A stretch of DNA of 64,000 nt from Celeribacter baekdonensis (GTDB taxonomy: Bacteria; Pseudomonadota; Alphaproteobacteria; Rhodobacterales; Rhodobacteraceae). The notes beneath the pieces were generated by a model. It saw only the letters and a list, made by a program, of their open reading frames with translations. It searched no databases and had not been told where the DNA came from. Numbering within the stretch: the stretch's first letter is position 1; the number at the start of each line of letters is the position of its first letter. Shown here one piece after another: positions 57,230-64,000 of this stretch. Both the position numbers and the translations under genes were made by a program. Location: contig NZ_FNBL01000014.1 in NCBI RefSeq assembly GCF_900102315.1, positions 49,651 through 113,650 on the forward strand, given 5' to 3'.

Positions 57230-58414
57230 ATGAAACACGTGCAAGTCACGACCCTTTCGGTCGAGGCACAGCAAATCTGTGCCATTCAACACGCCACGCC
57301 CTTTGAGGGAATGGGCGCAATCGAACGCCAACCTTATTTCAAACCGATCACACGGCGCGCACTCATGACCGCGGTCAACACCGTATCCAAAGACCTCGGT
57401 CTGCGTGCGGCCTCCGTTGTTGTGGTGGATGCGCTTCTGAGTTGCCTGCCCTGCAAGGATACAAAAACCGGCGTTGATGCACCTATCACCCCGATGACAT
57501 TGCTCACCGTCTTTGCAGCAAACGACACGCTGTGCTTTCGCGCCAAAGGGATTACCGACCGGCAACTCAGACGCCATTTGGAGCGTTTAGAATCGGTTGG
57601 CCTCATTCAACGCAGGGACAGCGCGAACGGAAAGCGGTTCCCAATCCACCGTGGTGGCAAAGTCATCGGTGCCTTCGGCATCGACCTTTCCCCTCTTCTG
57701 GCCCGGTCAGAAGAGTTCCTTACGCTTGCCGAAAAACGGCGTCAGGAGGCCGATGAACTGCGCGGCCTCAAATCGTATATCTATAAACTCCGCTCAGAAT
57801 GCGCCCTGCTTTGCCTCGACGATGAGGTAAGTGCCTTTGTGGAAGGAACGCGCAACATCATGCGGCGGGCCGGGACCACCCTCACGCAAGCACGCGCCAT
57901 TGTCGCCAAACTCACGGATATTTTGATGGGCACAGCAAAGGAAAAGGACACCCCCCTGCCCGCTTCCGACACGGTCCCCACCGAAAATATGCAGGCATCA
58001 CCAGAAACGCAGCCCTCGGTGCAAACCATCGAAACAGGTAAAACGCCCGCCACAGACGGACAAAACGTCCGTCACAATGAGCCTCCAAAATCATATACAA
58101 AAAAAACAACGCATGGCTCGATTTCAAATATTTGGCTGAAACTCGACACTATCGCTGCATTTTATCCCCAAGTACCCAAAACAGAACACGACCTTCATCA
58201 AGTGATCTTTGACTTTGGAAGACTGCTTAGAATAGGTCCAAACACTTTGGCAAAGGCGATTTCAACGCTAGGCAACATCGGGACATTGATGGCACAAGAT
58301 CGTATTGCGGCCAAAGCGGATCACATCTCAAACCCAGACGCATATCTTTCAACAATTTTGGAAGGCTCTCTTTGGCCAAGAGTTGGCCATGGCCAACTTT
58401 CCCATCCTACATAA
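57230..58414 (+). CDS. repC: Replication initiator RepC
   Basis: 394 aa. The N-terminal about 200 residues are the RepC/RP-C replication domain (GITDRQLRRHLERLESVGLI is its wHTH-like segment) and the C-terminal domain contains SIFNFGRLL-like IFDFGRLLRIG. It initiates replication, with the origin usually inside repC. Its 3' end contains the second parS-like palindrome. Expression is probably limited by the ctRNA. Confidence 0.94.
   Translation: MKHVQVTTLSVEAQQICAIQHATPFEGMGAIERQPYFKPITRRALMTAVNTVSKDLGLRAASVVVVDALLSCLPCKDTKTGVDAPITPMTLLTVFAANDTLCFRAKGITDRQLRRHLERLESVGLIQRRDSANGKRFPIHRGGKVIGAFGIDLSPLLARSEEFLTLAEKRRQEADELRGLKSYIYKLRSECALLCLDDEVSAFVEGTRNIMRRAGTTLTQARAIVAKLTDILMGTAKEKDTPLPASDTVPTENMQASPETQPSVQTIETGKTPATDGQNVRHNEPPKSYTKKTTHGSISNIWLKLDTIAAFYPQVPKTEHDLHQVIFDFGRLLRIGPNTLAKAISTLGNIGTLMAQDRIAAKADHISNPDAYLSTILEGSLWPRVGHGQLSHPT
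58382..58397. promoter_or_regulatory. parS-like palindrome 2, inside the repC 3' end
   Basis: GTTGGCCATGGCCAAC differs from palindrome 1 only at the central base. It lies 17 bp before the repC stop, so the sequence serves coding and probable RepB binding together. Confidence 0.78.
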
Positions 58415-58572
58415 GAAGCGACATCGCTATGTTACGACTTCGGCACCGTCAGAGGAACCAAAGGATGTCCCATCAATTGCACGAAGACTGCTACTTGAGC
58501 TATGTGTCAGCAGCGTCAATAAATTGCCCTTTGCCTGTCTTGGACTGTTTGGTGAATTGAGGGGGAGCGCCC

Positions 58573-59631
58573 CTACAACCCCGCAGCTTTGGTGAGGTTG
58601 ACGCGGAACCTGTCGCGGCGGCGTTGGTAGCGGCGGGTCATTTCAGCCGAGGCATGGCCGAGATGCTTTTGCACATAGCGCTCATCCACGTCCGCCGAAC
58701 TGGCAAGCCCCGCGCGCAAGCTGTGGCCTGAGAACAGGGCGAGGCGGTCCTTTTCCGGCAGATCAGAGCGGATGCCGGCGTCGAGCACCGTTTGCTTGAT
58801 CAGGCGCGCGACATGTTTATCGCTGAGGCGTGCCTCAATGGCCCGTTTCCCATCGCGCGAGCTGCGCACAAACACCGGCCCGAAATCGATCTTTGCGAAG
58901 TGCAGCCACCGTGTCAGAGCGTGAACGGGACAAGTTTGCTCTGATGATCCACGGCCAATCTCGACCTCGCGCCAGCCGGTCTTGGCATTGAGTGTCAGAA
59001 GCACACCATCGTCGAGAATGTCGATCCAGCCGCCAGAATCCGGCGTGTCGTCCTTGTGAATATCGAGGCTGACGATCTCAGACCGGCGCAGGCCACCGGC
59101 ATAGCCCAAAAGCAGGATGGCCCGATCTCGTAGACCTCGCAAGTCGTAGGGCAGGGTGGCGATCATGGCGACAATGTCCTCGGCCAGGATCGCTTCCTTC
59201 TGCACCGGCGGGCGCGCGTGCCTGCGTTTGATGCCCGCCAGCACCGTGGCGATGTGGCGGTTTTTGCGATCAAGGGTGAAGCCGCGTTGCGCGTAGTTCC
59301 AGACAAGGCCGGACAAGCGGCGGTCGATTGTCGATACCGATAGAGCAGGGGAGGAGCCCGACCCGGAGGCGAGATCCGCAAGATAAAGCCCGATCATTTC
59401 GGGTGAGGCGGGCAGCGGCTCCGCACCCTTCATCCGGCACCAGCGGGCAAAATGCGCCCAATCCTTTGCATAGGCCTTCAGCGTGTTGTCCGAGGCTGCG
59501 GCGCGGGCATAGTCGCGGGCGGTATCGACCAGCCGGTCGAGCGCGCCGGAACCCGCCATATGGGTGGGCACATCAATATCCCCAGTCTCGTCTTGTTCGG
59601 CCGATGAGTTTGCCTTATACTCCTTATTCAT
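58573..59631 (-). CDS. Tyrosine recombinase / phage-type integrase
   Basis: 352 aa from the ATG at 59631 (GGAG upstream; frame to 59766 not used). It has the N-terminal SAM-like domain and the catalytic domain with GGLRRSEIVSLD (first Arg), HSLRAGLASS (His/Arg) and HLGHASAEMTRRYQ (His and nucleophile Tyr). It likely resolves plasmid multimers or handles integration. Convergent with repC, divergent from ccdAB. Confidence 0.92.
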   Translation of the reverse strand: MNKEYKANSSAEQDETGDIDVPTHMAGSGALDRLVDTARDYARAAASDNTLKAYAKDWAHFARWCRMKGAEPLPASPEMIGLYLADLASGSGSSPALSVSTIDRRLSGLVWNYAQRGFTLDRKNRHIATVLAGIKRRHARPPVQKEAILAEDIVAMIATLPYDLRGLRDRAILLLGYAGGLRRSEIVSLDIHKDDTPDSGGWIDILDDGVLLTLNAKTGWREVEIGRGSSEQTCPVHALTRWLHFAKIDFGPVFVRSSRDGKRAIEARLSDKHVARLIKQTVLDAGIRSDLPEKDRLALFSGHSLRAGLASSADVDERYVQKHLGHASAEMTRRYQRRRDRFRVNLTKAAGL

Positions 59632-59653
59632 ACGCTTACTCCGAGAGGGTTTT

Positions 59654-59875
59654 ATGGGGCGAATCAAAGTCAATCTGACGCTGGATGCGGATGTCGCGGC
59701 GACCGCCCGTGCCCTTGGGCTCAATATGTCGCGCCTTGCGGAGGCGGCGATCGTCGAGGCTGCCAAGACCGAGCGGAATCGTTTGTGGCGTGCGGAAAAC
59801 CAGTCGGCGATCAGCGCCTATGCCGAGGAGGTTGCCAAAGAAGGTTTGCCGCTCGCTGGCTTTAGAAGCTTTTAG
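59654..59875 (+). CDS. ccdA: CcdA-type antitoxin
   Basis: 73 aa from the ATG at 59654 (GAGAGGG upstream). N-terminal ribbon-helix-helix (IKVNLTLDADVAATARALGL) for DNA binding and the CcdA C-terminal toxin-binding tail (AISAYAEEVAKEGLPLAGF). 12 bp before ccdB. It represses the operon and neutralises the gyrase poison. Confidence 0.92.
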   Translation: MGRIKVNLTLDADVAATARALGLNMSRLAEAAIVEAAKTERNRLWRAENQSAISAYAEEVAKEGLPLAGFRSF

Positions 59876-59887
59876 GACGGAGATCGC

Positions 59888-60181
59888 ATGGCGCAGTTCG
59901 ACCTTTACCGCCTCAAGGGCGGGCAGCTTGTCGTGGATCTTCAGACCGATCTGATTGGCATCGATGCGTCGCGGATTGTGGCGCCTTTGCGCGACGCGGG
60001 CCGATATGCCGCTTTTCCAGGGCTGACACCGTCTGTTGAGGTGGCCGGGACGGCTTGGATCGTTCGGGTTCAGGAACTGGCTGCGGTTCCAGGATCGGAG
60101 CTGCGTGAGCCAGTCGGGTCTCTGGCGGAACATCGCGACGCTTTGAAGCGCGCTCTGGATATCTTGATCGACGGGGTTTAA
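59888..60181 (+). CDS. ccdB: CcdB-type gyrase-inhibitor toxin
   Basis: 97 aa. It starts MAQFDLYRLKGGQLVVDLQ, like CcdB MAQFDVYRNPSGRLVLDLQ in part, and ends with the typical REPVGSLAEHRDALKRALDI-like helix of the family. CcdB poisons DNA gyrase and maintains plasmids by post-segregational killing. With repABC and the recombinase it forms a stability module. Confidence 0.93.
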   Translation: MAQFDLYRLKGGQLVVDLQTDLIGIDASRIVAPLRDAGRYAAFPGLTPSVEVAGTAWIVRVQELAAVPGSELREPVGSLAEHRDALKRALDILIDGV

Positions 60182-60253
60182 CGCATCCGATCCGGTCGCA
60201 AACGGCGCTGACGTCGATTTTTCCGACTCTGAGTCCATCAATTTCCCCAAGAA
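60182..60253. other. Short spacer between ccdB and the transposon end
   Basis: No feature seen. The last five bases before the transposon, AAGAA at 60249-60253, would be the target-site duplication if the right end at 63998 is genuine. Confidence 0.4.
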
Positions 60254-60380
60254 TGTCGGTCTGCCGGAATTCTTGAGACTGCGTTCCATGTGTTTTCAAT
60301 AGCTTGCCTGTGTCGCATTTCTGAAACCGATTCAAGGTATGTGAGACTGGACGCCGATTTGAATCACCATTGGTGAGACT
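60254..60380. repeat. Transposon left end with transposase-binding repeats
   Basis: Terminal repeat at 60254-60283, then related sites at about 60326-60350 (ending GTGAGACTGG) and 60353-60380 (ending GGTGAGACT), all containing TGAGACT. They resemble the multiple transposase sites of Tn7/Tn5053 ends. The interval 60254-60407 holds no gene. Confidence 0.7.
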
Positions 60381-60407
60381 ATCCGGCATCCATGCACTGA
60401 GTAAGTT

Positions 60408-62054
60408 ATGTCCGATAATTTTCCAGCTGACAAGGATTGGGAAGAGGCGGAGTTTCGCGCCCGGGTGCTCGCGGAGCTGCCGGCCCAGCTGACTCAGGGC
60501 AATGTCGACTGGGCCATACGTCAGCTAAATGTCAGCCGATCCACGCTTTTTCGTCTGGTGAAGCAGTTCCGCGAGGACGGGCGGACCAGTGCACTTCTGC
60601 CGGACACCCGGGGCCCCAAACCTGGCATGCAGCCGCTGGACCCGGCGGTGGAAGAAATCGTGTCCCGCCACTTCAAGGGGCTTTATGCCACCCGCCGCAA
60701 ACCTACCAGAACGCGGTTCTGGCGGGAGGTCGCCGCCGATTGTCGGGCTCAAGGGCTGGCACCGCCCTCGATCCGTCGTCTGGGGCGCTGGCTGGAGCAA
60801 CATGACCAGGCTAAGCTGATGGCCCGGCGAGAGGGCAAGGACAAGGCCGACCGGCGCTATCTGGCCACGCCTGGGGGGCTGGTCGCCAACGATCCGCTGG
60901 ATATCGTCCAGATCGACCACACCAAGGCTGACGTGACAGTGGTAGATCCGGTGACACGACGCCCGCTCGGTCGGCCAACGCTGACGGTCGCGATCGACGT
61001 GAATACCCGCATGGTTCTGGGCTTCCACTTGTCCCTGGAACCGCCCTCGCTGCTCTCCGTCGCCCTCTGCCTGACCCATGCGGTGATGGAGAAAATGCAC
61101 TGGCTGACGGCGTGCGGGATCAGCACGGAGTGGCTGGCGCGGGGCATCCCGACCGCGATTTATGTGGACAATGGCGCGGAGTTCCATGCCCGGGCTTTTC
61201 AGCTTGCCTGTTCCGAATACCAGATCGACCTGCAGTACCGTCCGCCCGGCACGCCGCGCTATGGCGGGCATATCGAGCGGCTGATCGGCACGATGATGGG
61301 CGCGATTCACCTGCTGCCGGGCTCGCATTTCTCGAACATCTTCGAGCGCGGCGATCTCGATGCCGAAGCCGAGGCGGTGATGACCTTGCGCGAGCTGGAA
61401 ACCTGGCTGGCGCTGGAAATCACCGGCTCCTACCACGCGCGGGTGCATAGCGCGTTGGAAATCACGCCCTCGGCGGCCTGGGCAACACGGGTGGACGAAG
61501 TCAGACTCCGTATACCCGCCGATCTGCGCCAGTTCTTGGTCGATTTTCTGCCGTCTGAGCAGCGGGTTTTGCAGCGCGACGGCCTGCATCTCTTCCACAT
61601 CCGCTACTGGGCGGACGAGTTGCGTTGGCTGATGGGCCGGGAAAGCCGCAAGTTCACGCTCAAATACGATCCGCGCGATCTCTCGCGCATCTTCGTGCTG
61701 ACAGAGAGTGGGATCATCGAAGCCCGACCTGCTGATCTGACACGGCCTGCGATCACGCTCTGGGAGCACCGCGCGGCGCGGCGGGCCCTGCGCGAGGCTG
61801 GACGTCATTCTGTGGACGAGGAGTTGATTTTCAGGACGATCGAGGCGCAGCGCGACCTCGTCGACACCGCGGTACGGCAGACCAAGGCCACGCGGCGTCA
61901 TCAGGCGCGGCGGGCGCATCTGGCACCCCGGCGCATGATCGACGTGACACCGGATGACGCCGCGCGAGATGCCTTGCCCGCGCTGGAAGGGGAGGGGAGC
62001 CCGTTCCTCAGCCATCCCGGCTTCAAGGTCGAGGAATGGTACGACGATGACTGA
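60408..62054 (+). CDS. tniA: TniA transposase (DDE, Mu/Tn7 TnsB-like)
   Basis: 548 aa. An N-terminal HTH (IRQLNVSRSTLFRLVKQF) and a second DNA-binding region precede the RNase-H core with Asp170 (VQIDHTK), Asp254 (YVDNGAEFH) and Glu290 (GGHIERL), a DD35E spacing. A C-terminal Mu-type beta domain follows. It cuts and joins the transposon ends. It overlaps tniB by 8 bp. Confidence 0.95.
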   Translation: MSDNFPADKDWEEAEFRARVLAELPAQLTQGNVDWAIRQLNVSRSTLFRLVKQFREDGRTSALLPDTRGPKPGMQPLDPAVEEIVSRHFKGLYATRRKPTRTRFWREVAADCRAQGLAPPSIRRLGRWLEQHDQAKLMARREGKDKADRRYLATPGGLVANDPLDIVQIDHTKADVTVVDPVTRRPLGRPTLTVAIDVNTRMVLGFHLSLEPPSLLSVALCLTHAVMEKMHWLTACGISTEWLARGIPTAIYVDNGAEFHARAFQLACSEYQIDLQYRPPGTPRYGGHIERLIGTMMGAIHLLPGSHFSNIFERGDLDAEAEAVMTLRELETWLALEITGSYHARVHSALEITPSAAWATRVDEVRLRIPADLRQFLVDFLPSEQRVLQRDGLHLFHIRYWADELRWLMGRESRKFTLKYDPRDLSRIFVLTESGIIEARPADLTRPAITLWEHRAARRALREAGRHSVDEELIFRTIEAQRDLVDTAVRQTKATRRHQARRAHLAPRRMIDVTPDDAARDALPALEGEGSPFLSHPGFKVEEWYDDD

Positions 62055-62925
62055 GTTCCCGCATCTCTACCCGGGAGCCGGCAAGATCGCCGCGCTCAGC
62101 GCCGACGAGCGCATTCACCGGATTCGCGCCGACCGCTGGGTCTCCTATCCCAGGGCCGAGGCGGCCTTGGAGAAGCTGGAAACGCTGATGTCGTTTCCCG
62201 AGCGCGCCCGCATGCCGAACCTGCTCATTGTCGGTGACAGCGGCATGGGCAAGACGATGATCATCGAGAAGTTCACCCGCGATCACGCGTCGAGCTTCGA
62301 CGAAGCCAGTGGACGGCTGCATATGCCGGTCGTTGCGGTGCAGATGGTCTCGGGGCCCGACGAGTCGCGCTTCTACCGCCGGATCCTGGCGGCGATTGGA
62401 GCCCCCGAGCCGCCGCGGGCGACACTATCTGTACTTGAGAGTCTGGCCTTGCGACTGCTCGCCGAATTGCGCCCGGGGATGCTGGTGATTGACGAGATCC
62501 ACAGCCTGCAGGCGGGCACGATCCGCGAACAGGCGCGATTCCTGAACATGCTGCGCTTTCTGGGCAACGAGCTGCGCATCCCGCTGGTTTGCGTCGGCAC
62601 CGCACAGGCCCGCAACGCGCTGCGCACCGATGATCAGCTGGTGCGTCGCTTCGAGGCCTTCGCATTGCCGCCCTGGCGGGAGGGCGAGGATCTGAACGGG
62701 CTGATGAGCACGCTCACGCGCACGCTGCCGCTTCGGCGCCAAAGCCAGATCGACGGACACGCGCTCGCGCGGATCATCAAGGTGACTGGCGGCATCACCT
62801 CGGGCATCTTTTCGATCCTGTCGCAGCTGGCGATCGCCGCCATCGAAAGCGGCGAGGAACGCATCCTCTCGCGCGATATTCTGGGTGGCGACCGGTTGCA
62901 GGCGGTCCTGGGAGAGCCGGTGTGA
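62047..62925 (+). CDS. tniB: TniB AAA+ transposition ATPase (TnsC-like)
   Basis: 292 aa from the ATG at 62047. Walker A GDSGMGKT at residues 63-70, Walker B MLVIDEIHSL, and the sensor region VGTAQARNAL are present. It selects target DNA and activates the transposase. It overlaps both neighbours (tniA and, by 4 bp, tniQ), so all three are translationally coupled. Confidence 0.95.
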   Translation: MTEFPHLYPGAGKIAALSADERIHRIRADRWVSYPRAEAALEKLETLMSFPERARMPNLLIVGDSGMGKTMIIEKFTRDHASSFDEASGRLHMPVVAVQMVSGPDESRFYRRILAAIGAPEPPRATLSVLESLALRLLAELRPGMLVIDEIHSLQAGTIREQARFLNMLRFLGNELRIPLVCVGTAQARNALRTDDQLVRRFEAFALPPWREGEDLNGLMSTLTRTLPLRRQSQIDGHALARIIKVTGGITSGIFSILSQLAIAAIESGEERILSRDILGGDRLQAVLGEPV

Positions 62926-63941
62926 CGGGGTGCGGGCGCCTGCCGGTTGTTTACGCCCCCGAGGTCGACGAACGACTGTCTTCCTGGGCCGCGCGCATGG
63001 CCCCGTTCTACGCCATGACGGTTTCGGAATTCGTTGCAGCGCTTGGCCTGAAGGGGCACGACGTGTTCGACCTGGAATGGCGTCTTTCGGAAGGGCAGGG
63101 GGCTCTGATCGCGGCTTGGACCGGCCTTTCGCCTGAGACCGTGCAGGCCATGACCTTCCGGGAGTTGGGGTCTGCGGCGCGCATGATGATCGCGCGGAAG
63201 AACCGGCATACGTGTCCGCTCTGTCCCGAAGAGCTGCATCGCAAATCCGCCGCGCTGCCGTGGCGATTCAGTTGCCCGGTGCATGCTGTGGAGTTTCGGG
63301 ACGCGACCGGCGAGACCCTGTCCGACCGGTTCGGTGCGGATTGCTTTAAGAAACTTGAAGGGCATGCCGAGGCCGGTGCCGCGTATCTGGATGCCTGGGC
63401 GCGCAGCGCGGGGCAGGGAGACCTGGAAGCGCCCGAAGTGCTTCAGGTTCTGACGGCGCGGCATCGCCGGGCCTCGCCGCCGAATGTCGACGAGCAACCG
63501 CGGATGTCGCTCCAGACCCGGCGGGACTACCATGATTTCCTCACCACGCCGATCCTCCGGCAGGCGCTGACGGTCGTCGTTCCCGAATACGATCAGGTGG
63601 CGCCAGTCCTTACCAAGCCGGTGCGCCCCGGTCTCCACGCCCTGGCGCAGGGCTCGCTGTTACAGGCCTTCGCGCTGACGGTTGGCATCGACCGGATCAT
63701 CGAGGATCCGGTCAAATGGGCGATCTCAATCAAGCTCATGAGCGACGCGGAAGGGCAGGGACGGGTCCGGGAAGCGCTCCGATCATGGCCACTCTCGTTG
63801 AGGCGACGCATCTCGGCCCGGTTCTGGCGCGCTGAGCGCGACGAGAGCGCACGCCAGTCTGCCGAAAAAGCCGCGAGACAGCGCCAGTCTCACAAATACC
63901 GCACCATCCAGTCTCATAAATACCGGTACAGAATCTCATGA
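62922..63941 (+). CDS. tniQ: TniQ target-selection protein
   Basis: 339 aa from the GTG at 62922. The TniQ N-terminal domain shows LSSWAARMAPFY and zinc-type CPLC / CPVH pairs near residues 97-122. It cooperates with TniB in target choice. The C-terminal tail (QSHKYRTIQSHKYR) is encoded by the transposon's right-end repeats, so its end is set by the element boundary. Confidence 0.92.
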   Translation: MTGCGRLPVVYAPEVDERLSSWAARMAPFYAMTVSEFVAALGLKGHDVFDLEWRLSEGQGALIAAWTGLSPETVQAMTFRELGSAARMMIARKNRHTCPLCPEELHRKSAALPWRFSCPVHAVEFRDATGETLSDRFGADCFKKLEGHAEAGAAYLDAWARSAGQGDLEAPEVLQVLTARHRRASPPNVDEQPRMSLQTRRDYHDFLTTPILRQALTVVVPEYDQVAPVLTKPVRPGLHALAQGSLLQAFALTVGIDRIIEDPVKWAISIKLMSDAEGQGRVREALRSWPLSLRRRISARFWRAERDESARQSAEKAARQRQSHKYRTIQSHKYRYRIS

Positions 63942-63998
63942 ACCCCGACTCGCTTTTCAGGGAAGTGCTTGAATCTCATGAATTCCGGCCATCCGACA
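63884..63998. repeat. Transposon right end with four repeats
   Basis: Repeats at 63884-63902, 63908-63926, 63930-63948 and 63971-63988 share CnnTCTCAtnAAnnCCG (reverse of the left-end motif). The terminal TGTCGG (reverse strand) ends at 63998. The first two overlap the tniQ coding end. Confidence 0.72.
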
Positions 63999-64000
63999 AA

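Larger units (their letters stand above)
60254..63998. mobile_element. Minimal Tni-type (Tn7/Tn5053-like) transposon
   Basis: A 3,745-bp unit carrying only tniA, tniB and tniQ. Left end TGTCGGTCTGCCGGAATTC and right end (reverse complement) TGTCGGATGGCCGGAATTC are closely matched, start with TGT as in this class, and are followed by internal repeats of a CCGGnnTTnnTGAGAcT motif. The two bases after the right end (AA) agree with a 5-bp duplication AAGAA. No cargo gene is inside. If the true right end lies beyond the window, the TGTCGG at 63998 would be an internal site. Confidence 0.75.

Noticed and set aside
58555..58575. GC-rich inverted repeat between repC and the integrase as terminator
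   Set aside because: Stem of only four to five pairs and no T-run in either direction.
60525..62015. 496-codon minus-strand frame opposite tniA
   Set aside because: Shadow of tniA, which has a complete DD35E triad.

Overview
The window looks like accessory DNA from a marine alphaproteobacterium of the Roseobacter group (Rhodobacteraceae). This rests on high GC content, a repABC replication module, and protein sequences that read as roseobacter-like; it was not tested by any search. The repABC genes, twin partition palindromes, a ccdAB toxin-antitoxin pair and a tyrosine recombinase at 54.8-60.2 kb indicate a large plasmid or chromid. No rRNA, tRNA or CRISPR array was seen.

Layout. (1) 1-2.95 kb: 3' part of an indolepyruvate oxidoreductase beta gene, a hot-dog thioesterase and two overlapping MarR regulators. 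(2) 2.95-14.25 kb: a peptide-type ABC importer, a divergent AraC regulator, and an aldehyde dehydrogenase / FAD amine oxidase / RidA / ornithine-cyclodeaminase-like set, probably an amine or amino-acid-derivative catabolic unit. (3) 14.8-18.8 kb: a copper island with CueR, CopA, cytochrome c and a Cys-rich protein, with two CueR-type promoters having 19-bp spacers. (4) 19.1-38.0 kb: the centrepiece, a long minus-strand array for a soluble diiron monooxygenase of the propane/acetone/phenol (mimABCD/prmABCD) type. It carries a dedicated GroEL, a MIP18-like protein, an amidohydrolase, a Zn alcohol dehydrogenase, a VOC protein, a GMC oxidoreductase with a gluconate-dehydrogenase-subunit-3-like partner, KatG, an AcoR-type sigma-54 activator and its own RpoN paralogue. 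A near-consensus sigma-54 promoter lies upstream of mimA.

(5) 38.1-44.0 kb: a poorly characterised block with an unrecognised 379-frame protein (324 aa from the chosen start), a three-gene operon (coiled coil, beta-propeller, 59-aa protein), a 93-aa protein, a GNAT acetyltransferase and a second AcoR-like regulator lacking the GAFTGA loop. (6) 44.2-47.7 kb: glutaryl-CoA dehydrogenase, a class III CoA-transferase and a divergent LysR regulator. (7) 47.7-54.3 kb: a large autotransporter with HYR and PKD domains plus a two-component system; both transcription units share an identical 14-bp palindromic motif at the same distance from their start codons. (8) 54.3-60.2 kb: repABC with ctRNA, parS sites, integrase and ccdAB. 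(9) 60.25-64.0 kb: an apparently complete minimal Tni transposon (tniA, tniB, tniQ) with both ends visible.

How parts cooperate (inference): the private sigma factor and AcoR-type activator would drive mimA transcription. GroEL and the MIP18-like protein would mature the diiron enzyme. The dehydrogenases would oxidise the alcohol product, and KatG would remove peroxide from uncoupled turnover. The replicon modules explain how this catabolic set could move between hosts.
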